The notes: generated by a model not told the origin, from the sequence alone. A stretch of 64,000 nt of DNA from Ascarosepion bandense (GCA_037127315.1 JBBBDQ010000350.1:159501-223500), one strand, 5' to 3'. Positions 54,325 through 64,000 are shown, counted from the first letter of the stretch. Numbers and translations: made by a program.

Positions 54325-54506
54325 TATGTTTTAAAACATGTACATAATTTCTTCTATATATGTCCTCTTCCCTACAATCATATGGTTGTTTCAGTGTTTG
54401 GATTTAAACACCTCTTCGGGGGAAACATCATATATCGAGCACTGTTTTAAATTAATGTTTTGGACGGAAAATTTTTTCTTTTTTCTCTCCTCATTCTATA
54501 CTCACT

Positions 54507-54525
<19 letters not shown>
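54325..54525 (-). mobile_element. Hammerhead-bearing repeat, family iii copy 1
   Basis: Shares with 55200-55440 two blocks: ATTATGTTTTAAAACATGTACATAATTTCTTC... GTTTCAGTGTTTGGA, and TATCGAGCACTGTTTTAAATTAATGTTTTGGA... CTCATTCTATACTCACTCG in inverted order relative to the other locus. A (TA)n array follows at 54508-54556. Confidence 0.7.
54368..54424 (-). ncRNA. Hammerhead-like motif, family iii copy 1
   Basis: Stem I TTCCC/GGGAA, core CCGAAGA (consensus CUGANGA, so position 4 is C in place of U), stem II GTGTTT/AAACAC, GAAA, stem III ACA/TGT around CCATATGA, cleavage-position A. The core change would be expected to impair cleavage. Confidence 0.6.
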
Positions 54526-54556
<31 letters not shown>

Positions 54557-54561
<5 letters not shown>

Positions 54562-54593
54562 TTTTGTTAATGTGCATACAAACTTGATAGACA

Positions 54594-54629
<36 letters not shown>

Positions 54630-55151
54630 TGTCTATTAAGTTTGTATGCACATAAACAAAATTATAACTTTGTTTATTGTTGCGATAGAAATAATTATTA
54701 AAAAAGATCAGAAAGAAGTAAATCTATATTTTTTAAGGTTATATTGAAATTTTATTAGCAATACAAATCGTAATACGATTTTGCAGTTCACGGAAAACAC
54801 TTGCCCACTGGTTTACAGTAATGCCTGAAATCACATTAGTTATTTTAGTTTTCAAATCTTCTAATGAACTAAGTTTGGCTGCACAGTTGTTTACACATGT
54901 CCCTATAATAAATCTAATGGAGTCAAATATGGCAATCGTGGAGGCCAATAAAATGATCAATCCCTTCCGATCCATCTGTTTACTTATCTAAAAGTTGTAG
55001 CAAATTTTGTGGTAAGGAAATAATACTTAATAACTCAATAACTATACTTCAAACAAGGTACATTAAATTTTATAACATTTTTCACAGATGATTTTATCAC
55101 AAATACAAATAACGTCATAATTTTTAAAGTGCACACAGACTTTATGAACAC

Positions 55152-55158
<7 letters not shown>
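54557..55158 (-). mobile_element. Mariner-like remnant with transposase C-terminus
   Basis: Termini GGTGTCTATTAAGTTTGTATGCAC (54627) and the related GTGCACACAGACTTTATGAACACTC (55130-55154). The minus frame 54739-54975 reads CAAKLSSLEDLKTKITNVI, SGITVNQWASVFRELQNRI, typical of the C-terminal end of mariner-type transposases. A second, inverted terminus (GTGCATACAAACTTGATAGACACC, 54572-54595) faces it across a (TA)n run, so two copies met head to head. Confidence 0.75.
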
Positions 55159-55159
<1 letters not shown>

Positions 55160-55204
<45 letters not shown>

Positions 55205-55440
55205 GAGTGAATATAGAATGAGGAGAGAAAAAAGAATTTTTTTTTCCTTCCAAAACATTAATTTAAAACAGTGCTCGATATATGATGTATAGAGCTGTGA
55301 ATATTTATTATAAATTATGTTTTAGAACATGTACATAATTTCTTCTATATATGTCCTCTTCTCTACAATCATATGGCTGTTTCAGTGTTTGGACTTCAAA
55401 CACATCATCGGGAGAAGTAAAGGTTTGGAATCATTCTCTG
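55160..55440 (-). mobile_element. Hammerhead-bearing repeat, family iii copy 2
   Basis: (TA)n at 55157-55201, then CGAGTGAATATAGAATGAGGAGAG and AACATTAATTTAAAACAGTGCTCGATATATGATG, inverted relative to copy 1, followed by the hammerhead-bearing block in the same orientation as copy 1. Confidence 0.7.
55358..55417 (-). ncRNA. Hammerhead-like motif, family iii copy 2
   Basis: Stem I CTTCTC/GAGAAG perfect (6 bp), core CCGATGA, stem II GTGTTTG/CAAACAC perfect (7 bp, loop AAGTC), GAAA, stem III ACA/TGT. Relative to copy 1 both strands of stem I have changed together, preserving pairing. Position 4 of the core is C in both copies. Confidence 0.65.
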
Positions 55441-56236
55441 TTTATATTTGGTTCGTTGTTGTTGTGGGGGCTGGTTGGGTTATTGGTAATTAAGTGAACG
55501 TATTTCTCGTTTTGACCGTTATAGACTTTTGAAGAATCTGGTGCGTAAGTGTGTAATTGTATTATCTGTTGGAATGTACGTTTTGTCGGTCGGTCGGGTA
55601 TATCTTCTGGTTAGAGTTTCTAAGAGGGCAGCCGTGTTGAGTTGTCATTTTTATGATTGGCTATGGTCTAATTGATTGATGTCTGCTGTTAGTCGACCTA
55701 ATTCATGTATTCACTTTGATCCTGTGTTTAGGCTTTCACTTTGGAGTTTCTTAGATAGACGTGATAGGGATGGGGTGTTTTTTTCTTTCCAATTTTGATT
55801 TTTCGGTATGGAATATTTTTTTGTTTTATAGGGTTTTCTTTTTTGAAAAAAAATATTTTTAAATATTTTATAATCAAGTTTGGAGTATTTTTGTATTTAG
55901 GCGAAGTTATTTCAAGAAATTTAAATTTGTATTTTTTAGGAAGTAAATGCAAATTGCCGTTTTATCAGTTTTTTGTATAAAGTTGTATGTTTAATCTTAA
56001 TTTTAAGTTTAGAGGGTCGGTTTTTTCTTTTAATTTTTTTTATATTCACTTTCCTATAAATTATCGTTTGGAATCCTATTTATTTCTTTTGGTTTTGTAT
56101 ATATTTTATTTATTTAGATATTTTTGCGGGCATTAGATCTTGCTTTAAGTATTTATTACATCGATTTTTTTCTATAGCATTTTTTATCTTTTATAATAAT
56201 AAAATATCTCTATTCAAATTTCCAGTACTTTTTAGT
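55441..56236. other. Unassigned, T-rich sequence beside family iii
   Basis: May continue the retroelement carrying the hammerhead on the minus strand, but no RT motif could be read. Confidence 0.35.
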
Positions 56237-56239
56237 GTG

Positions 56240-56243
56240 ATTG

Positions 56244-56274
<31 letters not shown>

Positions 56275-56281
56275 GGATGAC

Positions 56282-56321
<40 letters not shown>

Positions 56322-56480
56322 GTCATCCACATACAAGCCTGTTTCGCTGTATCAGAGCTCATCAGTGTGGACTGACATCCACTTGCTTCTGGCCGGGATT
56401 GAAACTCGACCGGTTTAGTGTCAGTCGTAGTCGCTAAGACATAGGCTTATGAGATCAGAGAAGGGGAATTTTAGCGTGTT
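56240..56480 (-). mobile_element. Retrozyme variant unit with a palindromic end
   Basis: Minus strand: A-box-like and B-box (TTTCAATCCCGGCC-type) head, CAAGTGGATGTCAGTCCACA, hammerhead, then GGATGACGAATATA followed by (TA)n. That terminus is repeated inverted at 56274-56287, making TGGATGACGAATATA...TATATTCGTCATCCA a palindrome around a (TA)n centre. Confidence 0.7.
56327..56370 (-). ncRNA. Hammerhead ribozyme, variant subfamily, intact core
   Basis: Stem I CCACA/TGTGG perfect, core CTGATGA, stem II GCTCT/ACAGC with a C-C mismatch in the fourth pair, GAAA, stem III ACA/TGT with loop GGCT, GTA cleavage triplet. Core bases all match consensus. Confidence 0.75.
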
Positions 56481-57281
56481 GTATATAAGCAGGGTATAGT
56501 CACCGAAAGAACTCAATTTGTTGCTGAAAAGTAAGTCGCAAAAGAAGAATGAAAACTATATGAAGCATGGTTTGCATTTCAGAAATTTCAGAAAGTACGA
56601 TGATTTTATCAAGCGAAATTTATATTTTATGGTGGAGGCAATATTTCTAAAATATAACTAGAATAATAAATTCAGTTTTCAATTTTTGTTTTTTTAGTTT
56701 TTTCATTTACTGTCCAAAATAAATGATGCCAACCTTCTTTAATCAAAACAGGAAACCTCATTTTGTTTGTCGGAGTTAAAGCGGTGTTCCCTGTTATAAT
56801 CCTCAGCCATGTGTAGTGCCTATATTATTCAATATCTTTCTGGTACTTTTAAAACTAAATTCAGTTTACTGAAAAAAATATTTTTTCTCATTCCATTGTC
56901 CAGGCTAGATAATCTCATATCAGTTAATTGAACTCCCAGTTCATTTGTTCTCGTGATGCTGGCTTTGATTTTCTAAATGAATCAAAATTGACGACTTCTC
57001 TTACTTGACCTGATTCATTTCAAAATTGACAGAATTGGAGCGAATATGAGAAACAAGAAGATTGAAGAATACAGTATCCGAAACGTCAAGGCAAAGACGA
57101 CGAGAAGAATAGCCTGAATGAATACATTTTTAATACTGATAAATCCGCATCTCTGAAAATTCGAACCGTTCCCAGATAAATAATTAAGCATATCTGTCTC
57201 ACTGCATGCATATAAATCAAATCTTTTGACAATATATTTCTTCTATTTACAACCCTACTATATATAGTATTGAGATATGTA
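56481..57281. other. Unassigned sequence
   Basis: No gene or repeat recognised. Confidence 0.4.
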
Positions 57282-58003
57282 GTGTTTCCCTTTGTCTATT
57301 CTGCAAATATTTTCATGGCTTCTGCTCCGACGAACTTAACCCTCTAGGGCCATTCGTATCATATTTGATACAGTATTTCCCTATAAGGAAACATTTGGTA
57401 TTTCCCTATTAGGAAACATTTGGTATTCATTGACTGAGCAGTCAGTACAGCTTTCATTTGAAATTTATAAAATATTTCTCTTAAAAAATTTTTCAGGAAA
57501 ATATTTCTTTCAAGGCTTGTTTTCATACTGTATCAAATATGATACGAATGGCCCTAGAGGGTTAAGTCACTGGCGCCCTCGCCACAAACATTTACTCGTG
57601 CAACCAGACTGGCAAAAAGATACCGCCCATTTACAATTAAATCAACCAAATGCAACCAACAATTCTACTTCATTAGCTTCTTTTCTCGCACTTCCCGCCT
57701 GTGGAACTCCCTTCTATATACTTGCTTTCCTGACGGCTACAACCACCAGGAACTTAAATGCAATGTCAATACCCATAAATTTCCACTTGACTTTCTACAT
57801 CACCCTGTATATCTTTTCCTTTCTCTCTACCTTCGCAACTGTCTTTACACCTGTGTTCCCATCCTTCTTTTGCCCTTTTTCTGACACCCTTTGTAACTGG
57901 TTCGTCTTTCTTTTCACTCTCCTCCTGTTTAAACTTTTACTCTTATGTAGCCCTCTGCGCATCAGTGGCGGTACCGCCTTGCTTGGGATGAAACGATTAT
58001 AAA
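57282..58003 (+). mobile_element. LINE family B 3' fragment interrupted by a MITE
   Basis: VSLCLFCKYFHGFCSDEL before the MITE and decayed RATRLAKR, FSRTSRLWNSL-type text after it, with the family B terminus CCGCCTTGCTTGGGATGAAACGATT at 57976-58000. Confidence 0.85.
57340..57561. mobile_element. piggyBac-type MITE, 222 bp, TTAA target
   Basis: TTAA lies on both sides (57336-57339, 57562-57565). Perfect terminal inverted repeats begin CCCTCTAGGGCCATTCGTA and extend through TCATATTTGATACAGTA (over 30 bp). An internal CCCTATAAGGAAACATTTGGTA unit is duplicated in tandem. No coding capacity. TTAA duplication with CCC ends is the piggyBac hallmark. Confidence 0.9.
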
Positions 58004-58943
58004 GATACCGTTAAATGATAACTATGTGAATAAACTGTCTTCTGTTCACATGCGACGAAATTAGTTTCAATTGCTGCTCGTCATTTTTTCTCTACATTTC
58101 ACATTTTATATTTTCGAAATAAATAAATTGAAATAGTTATGGTTTTAGAAATTATAAAACCTGAATATCGGCCTATTTCGTCACCAAAATTGAGTGCATC
58201 AAACCCTGAAATAGATGATGTAATTTTAAATTGCTCGTCACTTACATTCTTACAAATTCTACAGCAAAAACGGAATCTTGTTCTTAAGATCGATCAAATA
58301 AACATGAACTTTTTTAGTTTTCGATCCGCACACCTGACAAGCAAATGATAAAACTCGGATAGCATGTTCCACTCTTGCCCTGACGACTTCGCATCAAGTC
58401 TTCACCGAACTCATCCAGTGTCAGTCTTTCTGTCGACCGGAAATTCAACCATATTTTTTTTCAATGTTGCTTGTCTTCTCTCAGATTACATCTTGCATAA
58501 ATTGATTGACAAGGAAAACATGTTAAATGGAAATGAAACTACTTAGAAGTGGCAGGAAAATGTCGAGAATGATGGAAAGAAAAAGTGAACTATACAAGGA
58601 AAACAGGAGCAGGGACAAGAAACCTAGAGATGCACAACTGCGACTAGAAAAGTTACTTATTTAAAAACAAATAGGTTTGTTGATATATTAACAATGACGA
58701 AATTCGGCTGAAAAAAGACACAGAAAAATAACAACCAGACAAAATATCGCCCTCTAGAGTGGTCATTAAATCCATGTTTGTTTTAATTTTTCATTTTCTA
58801 AATTTTTCAGCTCCTCTCTTTCTTCTTTTTATCCTCCATTTTTATTTTTCTTCTTCTTTAATCAGCCCTCCTCTAGCTTCTTGTTCGCGCTCCTTCATCT
58901 TGTACGTATTCCTCCACTTACCATTCTTTCTCTATTTTCTCCT
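58004..58943. other. Unassigned sequence
   Basis: Frames at 58139-58348 and 58759-59034 have no domain features. Confidence 0.4.
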
Positions 58944-59064
58944 GGCTTACGGTCATATCACGATAAATACGCTGGTTCTCGCTCGATCACCGAAGTTAAG
59001 CAACGTTGAGCCTGGTCAGTACTTAGATGGGTGACCGTTTGGGAACTCCAGGTGCTGTAAACGT
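58944..59064 (+). rRNA. 5S rRNA-like sequence, second copy
   Basis: GCTTACGGTCATATCACG, GCTGGTTCTCGCTCGATCACC, GAAGTTAAGCAACGTTGAGC, CTGGTCAGTACTTAGATGGG, TGACCGTTTGGGAACTCC, AGGTGCTGTAAACG. Closer to standard 5S than the 36-kb copy but with substitutions in the 5' third and no T-run terminator. A SINE-1 head begins six bases after it. Confidence 0.75.
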
Positions 59065-59067
59065 TTA

Positions 59068-59235
59068 GTGATGGATGTGCGTTGTGGTGCAGTGGATATC
59101 GGCTGGGAAAGAGAAATCGGTGAGCCGAGTTCGAATTCCAGTAGAATAACCTGCTTTCACTTAAGCACTGGTACCCTTGGGAAATGTATTAATCTGTCCC
59201 TTCCCTCCAGTTGTGGGTTAAATAACAGGGTAGGA
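59068..59235 (+). mobile_element. SINE-1 head and body, 3'-truncated
   Basis: GATGTGCGTTGTGGTGCAGTGG, B-box GAGTTCGAATTCC, body ACCCTTGGGAAATGTATTAATC to AATAACAGGG. The tail is missing. Confidence 0.85.
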
Positions 59236-59478
59236 CTTGGGGACCCTGCCCTTAAAAACAAATCCCAATGAATCTTGATACTCGAAAAGGAAAAGTATTA
59301 CTAGACATCAAACTTATATATAAAAAAAAACAAACTATAAATTGTTGATAGTAAAAGGTATTACCAGCAATAAATAAATAAAAAATTTAGTTGGCAATAA
59401 ATGACCGGCCGTGGTTGATATGCCATAAAACAAAACAACCAACCAACAACCATTTTCACCTTCTTTATGACATTTCCC

Positions 59479-59950
59479 TGTAATATAACAATCTGGCCCC
59501 ACCCGAGGAAGTGATGCAAGCGATGGTGTTTCCCGTCGGTGAAGGGGGCGGCGAAGCGACAAGACAGGTGTTTGTGAAATACACCCTGTCGAGGCCGGAG
59601 CGGATGTCATTTGACCTTATTTCCGACAGCGGCGGAAATGGCTACAGAGGCAAACAGATCAGGTGTCTCTTAGAATTACGTGGGCGTTGCGTGGGCGAGG
59701 CAAAACCGGAAGGAAAGTCCCGGTTCTAGAAGACTATATAAAGACCTCGACACACGGATTCGCCAGCAGAGAACGGCCAGTGGAAGCAGAGAAACACCAC
59801 GGCAAGAATACACTCCCGTCAACCCATTCTATGTGCCTCTCACCCTTCCGTTCTCTATTCCACACGGTTCGCCGTCAGTAATAAAAATATAACCTTATAT
59901 TTTTATATATGCGTGTTTGTTGTTTTGTCGTCGTACGGCGATATATAACA
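59479..59950 (+). mobile_element. Solo LTR, CpG-rich, with TATA box and poly(A) signal
   Basis: Candidate LTR beginning TGTAATATAACA and ending GATATATAACA, 472 bp. Flanks TTCCC and TCCCC are a near-matching 5-bp duplication. It is markedly GC/CpG-richer than the surroundings, with CTATATAAAGACC at 59732 and AATAAAAATATAA at 59881, ordered as U3 promoter then R. Frames inside are non-conserved and are not called as genes. Confidence 0.6.
59735..59741 (+). promoter_or_regulatory. TATA box of the LTR
   Basis: TATATAAAG in a CpG-rich setting, about 145 bp before the AATAAA signal. Confidence 0.5.
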
Positions 59951-60388
59951 TCCCCACTCCTCCACTTCTTGTCCACCCTTCTTTTTTCCCACATTCTCAT
60001 CGTTGTCTTTTTTTTACAGATTCTCTTTCTGCGTTATTATTGTTTTATATTTTCTTATTTCTCGCAACATTATTCGATTTTCATCGTCTTCTTTGTCATG
60101 ACTATTATTAACAGTCGGTGTAATACAGTCAAAGTTTTTTTTTACATTTTATTAATGCTGTAAAGTGAAAGTCAAAAGCTGACCAATTGTTTTCTCTCTT
60201 ACCAAAACTGAACTGTCTATTCTATTACGAGTGTGCCAGTGTCATTAAAAATGACCGTGAAATATTTATATTGATATGCCATCTGAAATGCTGGCAACAT
60301 ATATATTGATGTACCTCCTATTCAGTATCTTACATTAAGACATAAAAAAGCAAAATAATTCAGCCCCGCTCTCTGAGCATGACAGAAG
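59951..60388. other. Unassigned sequence
   Basis: No supported feature. Confidence 0.4.
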
Positions 60389-60434
60389 GTATATATATAT
60401 ATCTATATATATATATATATGTATATGTATATAT

Positions 60435-60484
<50 letters not shown>

Positions 60485-60508
60485 ATATATATATATATAT
60501 GTATATAT

Positions 60509-60602
<94 letters not shown>
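60389..60602. repeat. Compound (TA)n/(TATG)n/(CATA)n array
   Basis: TA tract interrupted at regular intervals by GTATGTATGTA and ACATACATA, making inverted repeats; 214 bp. Open frames in all directions are low-complexity. Confidence 0.95.
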
Positions 60603-60606
<4 letters not shown>

Positions 60607-61472
60607 GGTACCGTCACTCATTTTTTTATACCTAAATTTAAATTGAGATTTTAAAAATAAGCAACTAATCTTCAAGCTTTAAAATTAGCTTTAATTAAAA
60701 GCCAAGAAATTAAATTTAGTAATTCCAGTAAAAAAAACATACACTGGTGTATTTTAAATCGAAATTTTATTGATTGGAATCTAAATGTTTAATTTGTCCG
60801 CCATTTTTGATCGATCGACACATTTCGTATACAGTAGCCAAATTTCTGTTTTAAACATTTTGCAAAAATAAAATATACCTCGCTGACACGTTATTTAAAT
60901 CAAGTTTTTAAATTGTAACTTACCTTCGTCTGATTTCAAACAAGAAATGCTTGCTTACTGCCTAAAATAACGATAAAAGCTTTTATATCTACGGTAGTCC
61001 TGAGGTGACGAATAATTTAATGACAGGCAGAAGCTGTCAAAAACGCGAAGTATGGCAGCCAAACACACTTGAGTCAGAATGAAAGTGCTGTTTCCTGTGG
61101 TTTCTCATGTAAAGGAAATAATCCAAAACATACTTTAACTTCTAAAATCAAAATGACCCCTATGGAAAATTGTTATGACACCTATGGAACATCGTACTTA
61201 ATAAAAATAAACATATTCACACACACAAAAGTTTTCTTAAATTGTTTTGAAAATATGGGTTGTGAACGATTTTTATTAAACTTTTCAATTTTCGATAAGC
61301 ATTGTAATCATCAATTCTTAACTAAAAAAATCTAACCGCAACAGTTCTTTAAAGATTTTTAAAATATTTTAAAACTTTAAAACTTTAATTTACAAAAAAA
61401 ACAACAACAAAAATTAAAACAATTCTATTAAAATATATTTGGTAATCGAAATATTTTTCTTCAGATTATCTT
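60603..61472. other. AT-rich unassigned sequence
   Basis: No recognisable gene. Confidence 0.4.
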
Positions 61473-61697
61473 TTTCTATGTGCCTTGTCCATTCAGGACG
61501 TAGGCGATCATGACTTTTCCACGTCTCCCTATCCTTGTATTTTTTAGGAGCATGCCTTCTCCTGTTACAACATGCAATCCTCGTTCCGTCATCCACCTGA
61601 TTAGGTCTTTCTAATAAGTTATCCGTTGCTTTCCCTGTCTCTTTTCCCTCTAACGTGCCTGTTAGTATCGGATTCTTCAAGCTCTCCTTCCTCACTG
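61473..61697 (-). mobile_element. LINE family A 3' fragment
   Basis: Terminus TATGTGCCTTGTCCATTCAGGACG and decayed C-terminal coding text on the minus strand, ending at CTCACTGCATATTC. Confidence 0.8.
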
Positions 61698-62130
61698 CAT
61701 ATTCTTTTTGCGATAGCACGTGGCTTAAGAACGTGGGAGGGAACAGTCAGACAAATTATAATGCTACTAAATATTTTAAAATACAAAAATCAATTTTAAA
61801 TTAAACATTAATATATTTATGAACTTAATACAAGAAAAAAACAAAAGAAAAAATTAAATTATTCTTAAAAAACAATACTGAAAACAAAGCATGAAAAACT
61901 GTGAAACGAAGAATTTTTCTCTCTCCCTTACCTATTTTAACGAAACGGAGCCATAAATCTTACCAAAATTTACTATTATACCCAGTAAACAGAAGATTTT
62001 TTTTTTAAATTTCGTCCTTCCTCAAAGACGACTTCTGTTTTAATTTGGGTATTTCCGGCAAATGCATATTCTTTTTGCGATAGCTCGTGGCTTAAAGAGG
62101 GGAGGGGGAAAAGACAGACAAATTATAACA
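61697..62130. repeat. Direct repeat pair 366 bp apart
   Basis: GCATATTCTTTTTGCGATAGC-CGTGGCTTAA and the following GGGAGG...ACAGACAAATTATAA occur at 61697-61759 and 62063-62128. The left copy adjoins the LINE A fragment. Confidence 0.75.
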
Positions 62131-62757
62131 GACTTTGAAGGCGTTATTCCTAGTATATATGACTTTACGAAAATGGTAATATATATATATACAAAGATTT
62201 CATATTTACACTGGCCATATTGTTTTTTATATCTATGTTTTCACTCTACTAGTAAGATCTCTTGTCTTTTATGCTCGGGAAATCATTTGTACTGAGGTTA
62301 AAATTTTGGTTAGCGTACCGGCTATTTTATGTGGAACACTACTTATTCCTGATATATTGGGCTTCGTAGAATGTGTGATTTGTGCAATGTTGGTAATCAG
62401 TAAAATGTGAGTGTTTTCGAATGTTGTTATATCAGCTTTGACCACAAAATGATTTCAGTTTTTATTAATTTCTGGATATCTCATTTAAACATATAAAAAT
62501 AGTTTCGACCTGGACTGAACCAAATCTTACGTACCCAGGTCAGCAACAAGCAAGAGCAGAATTTTCGATGGAAATTTTTAGCAAAATGAATCAAATACAT
62601 GAAAGCTTTTAGGGGGAATCTTAACTGAAATGAAATTCGATTTTACCACTAAAATCTTGAAAGAAATATTTAGTGAAAACCAAAGGATCTAGTCAATGCA
62701 AAAACAAGCCAGAAAGATTATGGTGGCAGTTTATGAATGCTGAGCGAATTTTATGTA
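62131..62757. other. Unassigned sequence
   Basis: No supported feature. Confidence 0.4.
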
Positions 62758-63070
62758 ATGGACGTGCGTTGTAGTGCAGTGGATATCGGCTGGGAATGAC
62801 ACATCGGGGAGCCGAGTTCGAATTCTAGTTGAATTCCTTGTATTCACTTACGCGCAAATACCCTTAGGAAATGTATTAATCTCTTCCCTCTAGTTATGGG
62901 TTAAATAGCAGGACAGATTGGGTTCTACAGCCTTTGCTGGCAGCCAGTTTACCGCAGAAAGCAATAGCAACCTACTGCAAGATATACTTCTGCCTAGTCA
63001 GTCATATCTCTTACGAGACATGATCGCCCAAAGCGTGTATCACGTATGGCACTTAACTGACGGACTGAGC
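62758..63070 (+). mobile_element. SINE-1, near full length
   Basis: Head GGACGTGCGTTGTAGTGCAGTGG, B-box GAGTTCGAATTCTAG, body CCCTTAGGAAATGTATTAATC, GGTTCTACAGCCTTTGCTGGCAGCC and tail CGTATGGCACTTAACTGACGGACTGA. Confidence 0.9.
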
Positions 63071-63314
63071 GAATTTTGTGCGTTCACATTTAGATCGAGA
63101 AGATGGTAACAACTGCCTATTACGAGCGTTTTGCAAAAATTAGCTAAAACTTTAGTAAACGTGCACGGTGCGAAACTTCATCATCGGATACCTTTCCACT
63201 ATGACAAATACACTGCTCATTAATCACATCCATCTAGTTTGAATTCTGATGGAAAATCATTAAGCATTCACCTAATAGTCCTGATTTAGCAAATTCTAAC
63301 TTTTTAGTTTTTAA

Positions 63315-63523
63315 CCCATTTTAACCCAGTGTCCTCATTTAAGGACAGCATAAAAATGTAAAAAATAATGGGCCTAAAGCATAATATAAAACCATTATTA
63401 TATATAGATAGTGAGAACATATTTATTCATCAATAAAATTACCTTCCAAATTTTGCCCAGTTGTAAAAAAATTCTTGTGATTTGTAAATGAATTTGATGC
63501 TCTAAAACCTGGGTTAAAATGGG
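63315..63523. mobile_element. piggyBac-type MITE, 209 bp, second family
   Basis: TTAA at 63311-63314 and 63524-63527. Ends CCCATTTTAACCCAG and CTGGGTTAAAATGGG, 15 bp perfect with one extra base before the match. No coding capacity. TIR sequence differs from the 57.3-kb family. Confidence 0.85.
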
Positions 63524-63739
63524 TTAACATGTTGAATGTTAAAACTCCAAACTCCTCAACTCCAACAGCGTATCAAACTATTCAGCGGCTCTTCTCTCTT
63601 TCTCTTCTCATCTTCCCATCTTTCTACTTACCCAGTCGCTATCTGGCTTACTTTGTTGAGTAATACCGCTAATATTTGATATTGGAAAATGACAGCGAAG
63701 CATCATGTGGACACCTCTACCTACGTTGTGTGCTTGAGG

Positions 63740-64000
63740 TGTAGAGAGCTGGTTAATGTTTCTTTTGTTCGGCCTTGTGTCTTTCTTAACAGATCTCCCT
63801 ACAGCTTACCAGTTTTATGTTGAAAAATATTTATCAGTAGGGTTTTCATCAGAAGGTTGGTTGTCGGCAGTTGGAATGTGTGTATTAATGTAGAAGAATG
63901 GAATAATAAAGTATACACTTTGAATGTAAAATAGAAATTTATTCAGAGGAAAGAATAACAAGAGTTGTAAAAATTAATGTTCAATTATAAACCTTAGTAA
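63740..64000 (-). mobile_element. Dispersed repeat family X, copy 3 (runs off the window)
   Basis: Reverse complement of landmarks in 38100-38650: CTCCCTACAGCTTACCAG, ATCAGAAGGTTGGTTGTCGG, TGGAATGTGTG, AGAATGGAATAATAAAG. Cut by the window edge. Confidence 0.5.

Noticed and set aside
59511..59892. Three overlapping frames with balanced composition, suggestive of a real exon
   Set aside because: They lie wholly within a CpG-rich LTR-like block containing TATA and AATAAA signals; balanced composition comes from GC content, and none shows a known domain.
60379..60675. Several overlapping frames of tyrosine-isoleucine repeats on both strands
   Set aside because: Direct translation of a (TA)n/(TATG)n array with no gene-like features.

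Overview
The window looks like a gene-poor, transposon-saturated stretch of an animal nuclear genome. Base composition is AT-rich with many long (TA)n, (TG)n, (GA)n, (TTA)n and (CTTT)n arrays. There are vertebrate/lophotrochozoan-type TTAGGG repeats, 5S-rRNA-like sequences, tRNA-derived SINEs, several non-LTR retrotransposon families, an R2-type LINE, Ty3/gypsy-type LTRs, a Penelope-like element (PLE), and Tc1/mariner-, pogo-like and piggyBac-like DNA elements. I see no convincing host protein-coding gene; nearly all longer reading frames are broken transposon coding sequence or chance frames. A lophotrochozoan invertebrate (for example a mollusc such as a cephalopod) fits, but this is inference from repeat style only.

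Layout. 0-1.7 kb: internally deleted Ty3/gypsy element, polypurine tract and LTR, then a hammerhead-bearing sequence. 1.8-5.7 kb: tandem duplications, a SINE, a minisatellite, LINE family A. 6.2-9.4 kb: LINE family B copies with a twin-primed LINE A nested in one. 9.6-14 kb: hairpin element, SINEs, a tandem-repeat LINE tail, a solo LTR, telomere-like repeats. 14-18.5 kb: LINE B, an LTR fragment, hammerhead SINE-like units and two terminal-inverted-repeat elements. 19.5-23.6 kb: SINEs, nested LINEs, a tRNA-like sequence, a solo LTR with a 5-bp target duplication. 24.5-25.4 kb: LTR whose upstream region holds a tandemly duplicated, hairpin-rich block. 26.2-30 kb: the most complete element, an R2-like LINE with restriction-like endonuclease on the minus strand. 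30-36.5 kb: AT-rich duplication, LINE B, a Tc1-like MITE, a roughly 700-bp foldback, a 5S-like sequence. 38-41.5 kb: SINE, tandem hammerhead units, a Helitron-like end. 41.5-45.3 kb: a PLE interrupted by a LINE, a mariner and an LTR-like insert. 47-56.5 kb: more hammerhead-bearing units, LINEs, mariner remnants. 57-64 kb: two piggyBac-type MITEs, a second 5S-like sequence, a CpG-rich solo LTR, SINEs.

The most interesting recurring signal is a set of hammerhead self-cleaving ribozyme motifs. I can draw about a dozen by hand in four sequence families: (i) small SINE-like units with tRNA-type A and B boxes followed by a compact hammerhead, one locus a head-to-tail dimer of about 307 bp as in retrozymes; (ii) a longer-stem hammerhead at 47.3 kb with essentially intact secondary structure, plus a diverged inverted partner and another copy at 1.6 kb; (iii) a pair at 54.4 and 55.4 kb whose stem I changes by compensatory substitution; (iv) a hairpin element at 9.6 and 49.7 kb. 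Many of them end in (TA)n. Hammerheads in PLEs, Schistosoma Sm-alpha SINE-like repeats and animal retrozymes are established; this local diversity and the (TA)n association are the points worth checking.
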